Part shown: positions 46,497-55,109 of the stretch, in pieces
Numbering within the stretch: the first letter of the stretch is position 1
How the letters are laid out: the number at the start of each line of letters is the position of its first letter
DNA from: Psychrobacillus sp048572895
Lineage (GTDB): Bacteria > Bacillota > Bacilli > Bacillales_A > Planococcaceae
Assembly: GCF_048572895.1 (NCBI RefSeq)
Contig: NZ_CP183878.1
Span: forward strand, 1,302,001 to 1,366,000
Length of the DNA: 64,000 bases
Reading direction: 5' to 3'
Notes under the pieces: model-generated
Seen by the model: the letters and a program-made list of their open reading frames with translations, nothing else
What the model was told of the DNA's origin: nothing
Database searches by the model: none
Made by a program: the position numbers and the translations under genes

Positions 46497-46745
46497 TTAT
46501 TGTATAAAAACTTGTTCGTTACCTTTCAATTTATTAACTACTCCGCCATTATACTCCAGCCACTTTTCCTTTTCTCGCTCCATTGCTCGATTTTGCCATT
46601 CAAACCAAACGTATGAACATTCACTACAATGACTCTCTACACCACTATTATTGTGCAAATCTCTACGTATAAATAAAGTCCTTTTGCGACAGCAGTAGCA
46701 ATAAATTATTTTATCATCACTTTTTTTTATTATTATCATGAACAT
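46497..46745 (-). CDS. Small zinc-ribbon protein
   Basis: About 82 residues. Two Cys pairs (CYCC near residue 17 and CSEC near residue 42) form a probable zinc ribbon, followed by a charged helical end (NRAMEREKEKWLEY). GGAGG stands 4 bases before ATG 46745 and 10 before an ATG at 46739, so either may start. Function unknown; Cys-only small proteins of this kind often bind nucleic acids. Confidence 0.6.
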   Translation of the reverse strand: MFMIIIKKSDDKIIYCYCCRKRTLFIRRDLHNNSGVESHCSECSYVWFEWQNRAMEREKEKWLEYNGGVVNKLKGNEQVFIQ

Positions 46746-46824
46746 ATTACCTCCAATATACAATATCTATTGTCTATTATTTGGTTATTTATTCTAAAAC
46801 CAATAATTTTATTAAATAAATTGG

Positions 46825-46855
46825 CTGTGTTAAAGGTAAAGGATGATTTTTCGTA
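46825..46855. repeat. Solo IS1595-type end
   Basis: GGCTGTGTTAAAGGTAAAGG differs by one base from the left terminal repeat of the element at 39952. No partner end or transposase is seen nearby, so this is a leftover. Confidence 0.65.
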
Positions 46856-46939
46856 AATGGAATTATGAAGATTACCTACATATAATAAAATAAGTTTCAA
46901 CCAAACTGGATATTTATGTTGAAGTTGAAAGATAAAAAG

Positions 46940-46986
46940 TTTGTGAAAGAATGTACTTAAACTTACGGAGCAGTTTAGTTTAAGAT
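46940..46986. repeat. Interspersed palindromic repeat, diverged copy
   Basis: TTGTGAAAGAATGTACTTAA followed by ACTTACGGAGCAGTTTAGTT resembles the copies at 53735 and 54165. Confidence 0.5.
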
Positions 46987-47176
46987 GAAATCTTAGAAAC
47001 CAACTATAAAATGAAAGGAAATTCGAAGAGATGTAATATTAAAACAGCACTTATTAAGTGTAGTTTAATTTTTATATAAAAATTAACTAAATGAATGTGT
47101 CGACCGTCTATAGATAAGATAAAACTAAGGAAAGACCTGTAACCATTAATTTTTTCATTATAAGAAATAAATTTAT
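46987..47176. other. Spacer between repeat and terminator
   Basis: AT-rich; no gene or structure recognised. Confidence 0.3.
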
Positions 47177-47224
47177 AATTAACGAGGCAACCCCAAAATT
47201 TGATTTGGGTTGCCTCGTTAATTT
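47177..47224 (-). terminator. Terminator of the PTS IIC gene
   Basis: A long stem (AATTAACGAGGCAACCC with its complement) around AAAATTTGATTT. It works for either strand. Confidence 0.85.
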
Positions 47225-47363
47225 ATTGTAAAGGTAAAAATTAAGGAATTATTGCTTCCAAATAATTTTTACTATCTTACGTAAAAAAAATATATTAAAT
47301 GAAGAAAAAAGAAAAGATTGTTCAGACACAAAGAGATTAAGATCTGTGTCAAAAATTTAAAGG

Positions 47364-48392
47364 CTATTGAATTTCCATACGTAAATCACCCGTCTTAGCT
47401 AATCCTCTAGCTTTGAGTAAATGATAAACAGTAAGAGAAATGACCGCTGGTAAAATGACGCCTAAGACAATATACATCAATAAAACCATCACACCTTGGT
47501 TAGCAAGAATATTTAAAGGTGCAATAAATGAGTTTAGGCCAAGTCCCGCTAATGTATAAGGAACTTCAAAGTGAAACAATAATATCGCGATTGGCGCACA
47601 AATGACGGAAGATAAAAATGGCCCTATAACAAGAAGTGGGTTTTTAACGAGATTTGGCACTTGTACTTTTGGTGTTAAAAATGATTGGGCAATATTGGCA
47701 CCTAAATCATTTTGTTTAAAAGACATCACCGTAAATCCGGCAAACTGAGCCGTACATCCGATCAGTGCAGCAGCACTCGAAACTGGGTCAAGTTGTAAGG
47801 CAATGGCAATTGCTGCAGAAGACGCCGGAGACATCAGGAAAATACTCCAGACTAGTGCGATAACCATGGACCCCATCACAGGAGATCCTGAGACAGAGTT
47901 TGCGATAAATCTACTTAACTGCTCTAAAAGTGGGGTAGTAACTGCCGCTAATCCTACACCTGCGACACCTCCGATAAATATAGCTGCAAATGGAATAGCA
48001 AGCATATCTAACTTTGTCTTACCAGCAATACGCTTTCCAACCCAAACTGCAATAATGGTAGCTAACACGGCACTTAACGGTTGTCCTGTAGTAAGAATCC
48101 AGGCTCCATCCGAATTCATATGAAGGGCATTTGCACCGATTGTACTAGATGCCATCGCACTGAAAATAACTAATGTATTTCCACCTAGTTGATAAGCGAT
48201 ACCAGCACCAATTGCAGGCGCAAGCATAAGTTGTGCTGCCTTACCGATAGTTGTAAAGCCTTCCCAACCAGTAAATGTTCCGAACGTTTCAATCAGAAGG
48301 CCAATACCTAATGTGACAAGAACTGCATTTGCAAGTCCTTGAGACCCCTTATACATCCGTTCAACTATGTATTGTTTTGTCGTTTGTTTCAT
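47364..48392 (-). CDS. PTS transporter IIC-type membrane protein (EIIC_2 family)
   Basis: About 342 residues with ten or so membrane helices (LANAVLVTLGIGLLIETFG, GAGIAYQLGGNTLVIFSAMA, PVMGSMVIALVWSIFLMSPA). It fits the PTS_EIIC_2 family, whose members lack fused IIA/IIB domains. ATG 48392 follows GGAGGT at 8 bases. No IIA, IIB or sugar enzyme is next to it, so the substrate and phosphate donor are unknown. Confidence 0.82.
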   Translation of the reverse strand: MKQTTKQYIVERMYKGSQGLANAVLVTLGIGLLIETFGTFTGWEGFTTIGKAAQLMLAPAIGAGIAYQLGGNTLVIFSAMASSTIGANALHMNSDGAWILTTGQPLSAVLATIIAVWVGKRIAGKTKLDMLAIPFAAIFIGGVAGVGLAAVTTPLLEQLSRFIANSVSGSPVMGSMVIALVWSIFLMSPASSAAIAIALQLDPVSSAAALIGCTAQFAGFTVMSFKQNDLGANIAQSFLTPKVQVPNLVKNPLLVIGPFLSSVICAPIAILLFHFEVPYTLAGLGLNSFIAPLNILANQGVMVLLMYIVLGVILPAVISLTVYHLLKARGLAKTGDLRMEIQ

Positions 48393-48985
48393 TTTCAAAT
48401 ACCTCCAAATATATTGCATTAAATATATTGCTAATTTTCAAAAAATAAAAAGCCCCCCGAATGGATGAGTAACTTAAGAATGAAAATAAGCTCTGTTTGT
48501 TTGATTATAGATACTTCTTCTGTTAAATTCCTTTCCACTTGTAAATTGTTATAATATTAATATAATTTCAGAAAGTAGTCAATACTATTCTAGTATTAGA
48601 ATTGGTAAGAAAAAACCAAAGATCTTATGATATCTTCGGCCTTGCAATCTCTACTACATCACTTTTTCTTTTAATGCTTCAATAAAAATTTAATTAGATT
48701 CATATATGTTAGGCTCTGCACAGTTTCTTCATATTTATTCTCTATACTATTTCAAAGGATTGCGTTAATAAGTTTTCCCATAGTGTGACAAATCCTACAT
48801 GGATTTTTTTGAATAATATTCTTTAAGGTTTCAAATCAGTCCATTAATTGCTGTTGGTAGCAAGGATGAGTTTCAGTTTCCTCATTTAACCTTGAACGCC
48901 AATTGTACTTCGTATTTGAGCACTAGACGTTAAACAGGCATATATTACTATACCGTGTCGTTTATATGTAAAGGAGGAAATCACA
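48393..48985. other. Gene-free region between the PTS gene and the hydrolase remnant
   Basis: About 590 AT-rich bases with the divergent promoters. No gene, repeat or strong hairpin recognised. Confidence 0.35.
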
Positions 48986-49911
48986 ATGAAAAAAGAAAAT
49001 TGTAATATGGGCTGGAACAAAGTACCCACTTAACGGAATGTTGACTATTCCTGATAAAGATAATGGATTGCTTCCTGCGTTTGTTTTAGTTCACGGCTCT
49101 GGTCCAAGTAACATGGATGAAAAAATCGGAAATAATCATCCTTTTAAAGACCTAGCTGAAGGTTTGGCGAAAAAAGGAATTGTAGTGCTTCGTTATGACA
49201 AGAGAACATTCGTATACGGCAACGAACTGAAAAAAGAAACTGGATTATCCGTTAAAGAAGAAACAATTGAAGATGCTATCCTAGCAGCTAACTTTTTACG
49301 AGCGGATTCGCGTATGGATGGAAACAAAATATTTATTATAGGTCATAGTATGGGAGGTATGTTGGCTCCAAGAATTAATGCAGAAGGTGGAAACTTCAAT
49401 GGAATCATCATTATGGCTGGTTCGCCACGCAAATTAGAAGAAATTATGATAGACCAAAATAATGATGTTTTACATTCATTGAATAGATTTTTAAAAATAA
49501 TTGCTAGAAAACAAATAGCAACAATATCAACCAAATTCAACAACATCTATAATCTAAATGAAGAAGAAGCAAAATCAACTAAAGTTTTGGGGAAATATGT
49601 TATGGCTTACTACTTCAAAGAAATGGGTGAACAATCCATCTAGCAATTATCTAAATGAATTAGAAAAACCAGTTTTAATTTTGCAAGGTGATAAAGATTT
49701 CCAAGTATCAGTAGAAAAAGAATTTGGTGGTTATAAAAAATTATTGGCAGACAATCCAAATGCGACTTTTAAACTTTACCCGAACCTAAATCATTTGTTT
49801 ATGCCTTCAGTTTACGGCGAGATACTAAAAGCAAAAAAAGAGTATAAGGTTGCACAACAAATAGATAAACAAGTTATTGAAGATATTTCTGAATGGATTC
49901 TTTCTATTTAG
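48986..49911 (+). pseudogene. Alpha/beta hydrolase, two frameshifts
   Basis: AAAGGAGGAAAT precedes ATG 48986, whose frame ends after 15 codons; the sister frame continues at once with KIVIWAGTKYPLNGMLTIP into the open part at 49038. That part has the oxyanion region VLVHGSGPSN and the nucleophile elbow GHSMGG, then ends at 49643; a second shift near 49635 leads into SSNYLNELEKPVLILQGDKD and NLNHLF with the Asp and His of the triad. The restored chain would be about 305 residues. Active-site parts survive but the gene cannot make one protein as read. Confidence 0.85.
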
Positions 49912-49966
49912 GAAATATCATGTAAAATTTTTAGTTACCAAAGTAACTAAGCTGGAGGCGATAAAT

Positions 49967-50287
49967 GTGTTGGTAGTTACCACAGAAAAAATTGAAGGTT
50001 ACAAAATTCTTGAAGTAAAAGGACCTGCATTTGGTCTGATAGTAAGAAGCAGAGGCATCGGTGGCGATATCATGGCAGGGTTAAAATCTCTAGTAGGTGG
50101 AGAAATTAAACAATATACTGCAATGTTGGAAGATTCGAGAAAAGAAGCATTGGACCGTATGATAAAAAACGCTAATCAAATGGGGGCAAATGCAATTGTA
50201 ATGATGAGATATGATTCTGGAGAAATCGGTAAAAACATGAGTGAAATTGTGGCATATGGAACTGCTGTTGTTGTGGAGTCAATTTAA
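49967..50287 (+). CDS. YbjQ/UPF0145 family protein
   Basis: About 106 residues: a start region with VVTTEKIEGYKILEVKG, then GGDIMAGLKSLVGGEIKQYT and ANQMGANAIVMMRYD, all typical of YbjQ. These form small homopentamers of unknown role, annotated as putative heavy-metal binding. The start is GTG 49967 (GGAGG 8 bases upstream); longer readings run back into the hydrolase remnant. It overlaps the next gene by one base. Confidence 0.85.
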   Translation: MLVVTTEKIEGYKILEVKGPAFGLIVRSRGIGGDIMAGLKSLVGGEIKQYTAMLEDSRKEALDRMIKNANQMGANAIVMMRYDSGEIGKNMSEIVAYGTAVVVESI

Positions 50288-50514
50288 TGAAATTCATCAT
50301 AGGCTATGTTGTTTTAGAAGTCATCATACTTATCGTATGCATATTGCTTGGATATTTTATCTATGACAAACGGTTTAAACGCAATCACGGTGTAAAAATT
50401 CCTGATGGTTTTCAATCGACGGAAGAAATAAGTATAGACCCTGTAACTGACGAGAAGACAAGAGTGTATTATAATCCTGATACAGGTGAACGCTTTTATA
50501 AAAATGAGAAATAA
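50287..50514 (+). CDS. Small membrane-anchored hypothetical protein
   Basis: 75 residues: one N-terminal membrane helix (IIGYVVLEVIILIVCILLGY) and a soluble tail with EISIDPVTDEKTRVYYNPDT. Its start overlaps the stop of the YbjQ gene (TAATG), which indicates coupled translation. Function unknown; probable partner of YbjQ. Confidence 0.75.
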   Translation: MKFIIGYVVLEVIILIVCILLGYFIYDKRFKRNHGVKIPDGFQSTEEISIDPVTDEKTRVYYNPDTGERFYKNEK

Positions 50515-50665
50515 TTGCAAATGCAATGAAAAAAAACGTGTTCTTTATTATGCTAAAAGAAGAATCATTTGGCATCCCTATTTTATTTAAATTACGCAAA
50601 ATCCATATGCTAATCCCTTGTGGAAAAAGCTGCAATTTTGCGTGCTTTTTTACCAATTTTTCCAC

Positions 50666-50706
50666 TTAAAGAGACCTGTTATTTTATAATGGTGTCTCTT
50701 TTTTCT
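50666..50706 (+). terminator. Terminator after the small membrane protein
   Basis: AAAGAGACC pairs with GGTGTCTCTTT (one bulge), then six T. Confidence 0.6.
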
Positions 50707-50739
50707 GTATTGTACAATATTATTTAATATAGTCGCAAA

Positions 50740-50828
50740 ACCTTATTCAACTAACGGGTGCTTGAGTGAAATATAGAGCTAATAATATAGCTCTCTTTTC
50801 TTGTTTACTAAAACACCCGTTAGTATTT
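50740..50828. repeat. Interspersed palindromic repeat, copy
   Basis: ATTCAACTAACGGGTGCTTG at the left and AACACCCGTTAGT at the right form an inverted pair around a TAGAGCTA/TAGCTCT core. The same start sequence recurs to 62.5 kb. Confidence 0.75.
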
Positions 50829-50856
50829 TAAAAAGTACATAAAGAGGTAGCATACA

Positions 50857-51372
50857 ATGAAAAAGATTGCATTGATTGGTTCAGGAGGGTCAGGGAAGTC
50901 TACTCTGGCATGATGATTAGGGGAAAAGTTGAACATAGAAGTATATCATTTAGATACATTGTTTTGGAAGCCAAATTGGACACCAACATCCAAAGAGGAA
51001 CAAAGAAAAGTTCAAAATGAATTGGTTAAAAAAGAAGAATGGATTATTGATGGAAATTATAACTGTACAATGGATATAAGACTGAATGCAGTAGACACCA
51101 TTATCTTTGTTGATATTAGTAGAGTAATATGCATCTACAGAGTTTTCAAGAGGATGATTCAATATCGCGGAAAATCAAGACCAGATATGGCAGAGGGCAA
51201 CAATGAGAGATTTGATTATGACTTTCTGAAATGGGTTTGGGATTACCCGAAAACCAAGAAACCTGTTGTTTTAAATAAACTTGAACAATTACCAAATGAT
51301 AAGAAAGTCATTATTTTAACATCTCTAAGAGAAGTTCAACTTTTTTTAGATAAAGTTAATAATGAGTTGTAA
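50857..51372 (+). pseudogene. P-loop kinase (FlaR/adenylate kinase-like), two in-frame stops
   Basis: GAGGTAGC precedes ATG 50857. The frame encodes KKIALIGSGGSGKSTLA (Walker A), then two neighbouring TGA codons at 50911-50916, then continues in the same frame with LGEKLNIEVYHLDTLFWKPN and RVFKRMIQYRGKSRPDMAEG to 51372. About 171 codons in total, typical for this family of small nucleoside-kinase-like proteins. The two TGA codons stand where Arg or Gln codons would be expected. Confidence 0.85.
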
Positions 51373-51424
51373 TCTTATCTTAAAAGGGTTAAAGGAGATT
51401 TTTTCTTGAACTCCCATGAAAATT

Positions 51425-51549
51425 AAAATCTTCGATTTAGAAAAAAAGACAATACGAAATCTGACGCAGCTCAATTATTTTTTAAAAAAGTGCAGCGCCT
51501 AAATGAGAATCAAATTGTGGGTTGGATTAGGAGACATTTGGTTCAGTGA
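51425..51549 (+). pseudogene. Short C-terminal tail without a start
   Basis: About 40 open codons (NTKSDAAQLFFKKVQRLNEN then QIVGWIRRHLVQ and stop), with no start or site, overlapping the 3' end of the IS110 transposase on the other strand. Could be the end of a gene cut by the IS or chance. Confidence 0.25.
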
Positions 51550-52749
51550 TTGTCACGTTGTAACCTAAGTTTTCAAGTCTTCGAACAGAATATCGTACAA
51601 TCGATTGTTCTTTTTGCTTATCAAAGTAATCTTCACCTAAGTCTACATACATTTCTTTGCGTGTTAGGAGATAGTAGCTGATTCTTAAAATGGCATGAGC
51701 TACTGATATTCCTGCACGCTTTTTACCTTTTCTTGATGCAGTACGCCTATACAGGGCTGCCAAATAGGTTTTAGATCCTCTGACAGAATGAGCTGCTTCA
51801 ATTAATGCTGATTTCAAGTACTTGTTTCCTTTTCTCATGTTGGTTGATTTCCTTTTGCCCACACTCTCATTATGTCCAGGTACTAATCCTGCCCATGAAC
51901 ATAAGTGCGCGGAACTGGGGAATTGCTTCTCGACATCCGTACCGACTTCGGCTAAGATTTGTTCGGCCATTCGAGTGGCGATGCCGGGAATAGAATCTAA
52001 TCGCTCAATATCTTCTTTGTGGGAGGATAATCTAGTAGACACCTCTTCGTTTAAGATTTCAATCTGCTCAGTAAGAAATTCGATATGGACCAAAATGGTT
52101 TTTAACATGAGACGTTGATGCGGGCTGATATATCCCCGAAGAGCTAGCTCCAGTTCACTTTTTTTCTTCTTCATTGATCGACGGGTTAGGCTAGCTAGCT
52201 TTTTGGATCATTTTCGCCATCGGCGATAGCGCGAAGCATATCAAGAGACGAAACACCCATGATGTCGGAGACAACGGAACCTAGTTTAATATTCGCTCCT
52301 TCTAACACCTTTTGAATCCGATTATGTTGTCTCGCACGCTCTTCAATGATACTTCGACGGTATCGAACTAACTCTCGTAATTCTCGCTGATTTCGGTCTG
52401 GAATAAAACTTGCTTTAAGTAGACCGTGTCGAAGAAGTTTGGCAATCCATTCGGCATCCTTTACATCGGTCTTGCGACCCGGTACTGCTTTCATATGTTG
52501 AGCGTTCACTATTAAAAACTCAATGCTCTCGGCTTCTAGCAAGTTAACAATAGGTTTCCAAAATACACCTGTACTTTCCATTGCTACGTGAGTACAACCA
52601 TGCTCCTTAATCCAGTCAATTAACTGTAATAGAAATACAGTTTTAGTGGAAAACGTTTGAACCTCCTTTCCTTTTGGTGTAATAATACAGGCAGTAATGG
52701 AGTCTTTATGAACATCCATACCACATGCACGCTCAATGATTACTTCCAT
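51527..52749 (-). pseudogene. IS110-family transposase, frameshifted
   Basis: N-terminal DEDD domain: ERACGMDVHKDSITACIITP, MESTGVFWKPIVNLLE and GRKTDVKDAEWIAKLLRHG. The frame ends at 52195 after NDPKS; the next frame continues as LASLTRRSMKKKKSELEL into the Tnp_20 domain (LDSIPGIATRMAEQILAEVG, AHLCSWAGLVPGHNES) with its catalytic serine region. One extra A in the run near 52203 would restore about 407 residues. ATG 52749 follows GAAAGGA. Confidence 0.88.
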
Positions 52750-52754
52750 TGTAA

Positions 52755-52975
52755 TCATCCTTTCTACGGCAAATAGTATTGGAGGCTGGTGCAATAACCA
52801 GAGTAGGATTAATCTCCCATGAGTGCTTCCCGTAAGGGAGCGACAGTCTGTGATGCACCGTGGTCGTTGGAGTCAGACTTACGGATGGGCTCTATGGCAC
52901 CATAGTTCATCGACCTTCCTCTCCCAGCCGTAGTATCCTATACCCAGGTTTTCACATTTTCATTCTCTGTGGTGT
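52755..52975 (-). ncRNA. Candidate bridge-RNA region of the IS110 element
   Basis: A 220-base non-coding, GC-richer stretch lies upstream of the transposase inside the element. In IS110/IS621 elements this left end makes a structured bridge RNA with target- and donor-binding loops. The stretch has hairpin potential (for example TGCTTCCCGTAAGGGAGC around 52823-52840). Assigned by position and family knowledge; loops were not resolved. Confidence 0.45.
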
Positions 52976-52996
52976 AGCGCTGATTTTGCGCTACAT

Positions 52997-53088
52997 GGAT
53001 GGCTAACGGGTGCTTTACTTCAAGAAGGGGTAATGCCTTTTTTCTTATTGAACTAACGCGGCAGGATAGTTCAATAAGATAAAATTAT
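52997..53088. repeat. Interspersed palindromic repeat, copy
   Basis: GCTAACGGGTGCTTTACTTC then TTTTTTCTTATTGAACTAAC and GCGGCAGGATAGTTCAATAA. The usual left start TTATTCAACT is missing next to the IS110 end. Confidence 0.75.
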
Positions 53089-53196
53089 GGTTATGTATAA
53101 TTAATCTATATTTTCTTTTGAGAATTGTGCTTGTTATGATAAAGATGAAAAACGGAACCTTATTTCTTAAAGAAGTATGTATAGGAGATGAAACAA

Positions 53197-53655
53197 ATGC
53201 AGTATTCTATCAAACCAATTGCCTTTGTAAATAATACTAGAAAAGATATTTTGGATGATAATTGGGGTTCAATCATATCAACAATTGAACTTGCGGAAAA
53301 TATAAATGAATCTTCATTGAAAGGTATTAATGAATTCTCACACTTAGAAATTATTTTTTTCTTTGATAAGGTATCAGATGATAAAATTCATTATGAAGCA
53401 AGACACCCAAGAAACAATAAAGATTATCCTGAGGTTGGAATATTTGCTCAGAGAGGGAAAAATAGACCAAATAAATTAGGTGTAACTATTGTTGAACTTG
53501 TTGAACTAAAACAGCGAGTATTAATAGTTAAGGGATTAGATGCAATAGACGGAACTCCAATTATCGACATTAAGCCAGTAATGAAAGAATTTCTACCAAA
53601 AGATGAAGTAAGCCAACCGGATTGGTCAATCTCTTTGATGAAAAACTATTGGTGA
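53197..53655 (+). CDS. tRNA (N6-methyl-t6A37) methyltransferase TrmO family
   Basis: 152 residues of the UPF0066/TrmO beta-barrel family: IKPIAFVNNTRKDILDDNWG, FSHLEIIFFFDKV, EVGIFAQRGKNRPNKLGVT and KGLDAIDGTPIIDIKP are the hallmark blocks. It uses S-adenosylmethionine to modify tRNA. ATG 53197 is preferred; the in-frame ATG at 53188 touches the AGGAG site. Single gene between repeats. Confidence 0.9.
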   Translation: MQYSIKPIAFVNNTRKDILDDNWGSIISTIELAENINESSLKGINEFSHLEIIFFFDKVSDDKIHYEARHPRNNKDYPEVGIFAQRGKNRPNKLGVTIVELVELKQRVLIVKGLDAIDGTPIIDIKPVMKEFLPKDEVSQPDWSISLMKNYW

Positions 53656-53734
53656 GATTAAAAGTAATTATTTCATAAACTCTGTAAAAGTAACTTTTTA
53701 CCATTTATTGAAATGAAGTACGAAATTAGATTGT

Positions 53735-53852
53735 GAAATATTGCACTTAAACTAGCAGGTGCTTTAGGAAAGATCATAGTGGTGCTCTAAGGCAACTCTT
53801 TTTTCTTATTGAACTAACGCAGCAGTTTAGTTGAATAAGGAATGACTAATAA
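53735..53852. repeat. Interspersed palindromic repeat, copy with 5' extension
   Basis: TTGTGAAATATTGCACTTAA, then ACTAGCAGGTGCTTTAG, a TTTTTTCTTATTGAACTAAC segment and GCAGCAGTTTAGTTGAATAA. The 5' extension is shared with the copy at 54165. Confidence 0.75.
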
Positions 53853-53954
53853 AGAATCCAATTATCAATAAAAAATGGTAAAATGAAGAAAATAAGGTAT
53901 GTTAGAGGTAATATACAGTTGTACTTGACCATTTCTATACAAGGGGATGTTTTA

Positions 53955-54158
53955 ATGTTTAATGTGGGAGACATGATTTATCAAATTATAGTATTGGCGC
54001 TAATCGTTTTATTTGTAGTATCGTTTTCACTATTTATTAGGAGAATACTCTTGAATCAACAGGCAAAAAAGCATCAACTTAATGAACTTGAAAAGAAATT
54101 GGATAAAATAATAGAGTTAATGGATAAGGATGAAAATGAATTTTCTTTAAGAAAATAA
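53955..54158 (+). CDS. DUF4083-type small membrane protein
   Basis: 67 residues: one membrane helix (IYQIIVLALIVLFVVSFSLF) followed by a charged coiled-coil tail (LNELEKKLDKIIELMDKDEN). AAGGGGATG precedes ATG 53955; upstream in-frame starts lack a site. Widespread in Bacillales, role unknown. Confidence 0.75.
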   Translation: MFNVGDMIYQIIVLALIVLFVVSFSLFIRRILLNQQAKKHQLNELEKKLDKIIELMDKDENEFSLRK

Positions 54159-54164
54159 TAGTTG

Positions 54165-54262
54165 TGAAATATTACACTTAAACTAATGGGTGCTTTACTT
54201 CAAGAAGAAGTAAAGCCTTTTTTCTTTTTGAACAAAAGAAGCAGGTTAACTGAAAAAGTAAT
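54165..54262. repeat. Interspersed palindromic repeat, copy with 5' extension
   Basis: TTGTGAAATATTACACTTAA, ACTAATGGGTGCTTTACTTC, TTTTTTCTTTTTGAACAAAA and GAAGCAGGTTAACTGAAAAA. Starts 7 bases after the stop of the DUF4083 gene. Confidence 0.75.
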
Positions 54263-54381
54263 CAGACACTTTGTGGTTAAGATGAATAAATTTCTTTTTA
54301 CGTTAACGGAGCTGTTATACAAAATAAAAAGTAAACTAATTGATTCTTTACTATTCATTTTAAATGGTGTACTCTAATTAT

Positions 54382-54395
54382 AGAATGGTCGTTCT
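54382..54395 (+). promoter_or_regulatory. TetR operator before tetR
   Basis: AGAATGGTCGTTCT is the same palindrome as AGAACGGTCGTTCT at 55049, with one base changed. It lies 46 bases before the regulator start, fitting autorepression. Confidence 0.85.
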
Positions 54396-54440
54396 AAAAT
54401 GTTTTTAAAGGAAATTGCCCATTAAGGAGAAGGAAGTAAA

Positions 54441-55022
54441 ATGTCTAGAAATAGGGAATTTGATGAGAAAGTCGTCCTTAGAAAAGCGATGGAACTCTTC
54501 TGGAAGCAAGGATATGAAAAAACATCAATGCAAGATTTGGTTGATTATATGGGTATTCATCGTAGAAGTATATATGATACATTTGGGGATAAACGCTCAC
54601 TGTTCTTAGCTTCTTTAAATTACTATGAAACGTTTGTTATCGAAACATTTACTGGAATTATCAGTAACTCTACAACAGTAAAGAAAGCTGTTCGGGATGT
54701 TTTTAATTATGTTATACAATCAGCTGAATTAGACGTCTATCCAACAGGCTGCCTATCAGTAAATGCTGCTGTAGAGCTATCCTTACTAGACCAAGATATT
54801 AAACATATAGTGACAAAAATGTTTAAAGATACTGAGGTTATGTTCGAGCAAATGCTTGAAGAAGGTCTAAAAAAAGGCGAGTTGAATGAAGAGCTAAATC
54901 CTCAAATTACTGCCCAATTTCTGCATAATAACCTTGTTGGTTTAAGGGTCATGGTTAAAACAAACTATTCAAAAGAGAAATTAGAAAGTATCCTTGATTT
55001 AATGTTGAAAGTGTTAGATTAG
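54441..55022 (+). CDS. TetR/AcrR family transcriptional regulator
   Basis: 193 residues: N-terminal helix-turn-helix (KTSMQDLVDYMGIHRRSIYD followed by TFGDKRSLFLASL) and a C-terminal ligand domain similar to TetR_C_16/YxaF-type. AAGGAGAAGG precedes the start. Matching operators in its own promoter and before the hydrolase gene suggest that it controls both until a small molecule binds. Confidence 0.9.
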   Translation: MSRNREFDEKVVLRKAMELFWKQGYEKTSMQDLVDYMGIHRRSIYDTFGDKRSLFLASLNYYETFVIETFTGIISNSTTVKKAVRDVFNYVIQSAELDVYPTGCLSVNAAVELSLLDQDIKHIVTKMFKDTEVMFEQMLEEGLKKGELNEELNPQITAQFLHNNLVGLRVMVKTNYSKEKLESILDLMLKVLD

Positions 55023-55048
55023 CGCTTTCTTTTTTCTTTATTAATTCT

Positions 55049-55062
55049 AGAACGGTCGTTCT
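55049..55062 (+). promoter_or_regulatory. TetR operator before the hydrolase/OYE operon
   Basis: AGAACGGTCGTTCT is a perfect 14-bp palindrome, flanked by TCT/TAA, 48 bases before the hydrolase start. It mirrors the site at 54382. Confidence 0.88.
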
Positions 55063-55109
55063 TAAAATGTTAATGTGATAAAACAAAATTAAAAATAAGG
55101 AGAATTCAT

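Larger units (their letters stand above)
51490..52990 (-). mobile_element. IS110-family insertion sequence
   Basis: The transposase remnant plus about 240 bases of non-coding sequence upstream of it (52750-52990) fit an IS110 element. IS110 elements have no clear inverted repeats, so both ends are approximate. A GTAGCGC/GCGCTAC hairpin at 52972-52993 may mark the left end. The interspersed repeat begins directly beyond it. Confidence 0.75.

Noticed and set aside
48986..49030. A 15-codon leader peptide before the hydrolase
   Set aside because: The neighbouring frame carries hydrolase-like residues immediately, so a frameshift is the simpler explanation.
51425..51549. A separate functional small gene beside IS110
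   Set aside because: It has no start codon or ribosome site and overlaps the transposase end; kept only as a low-confidence remnant.
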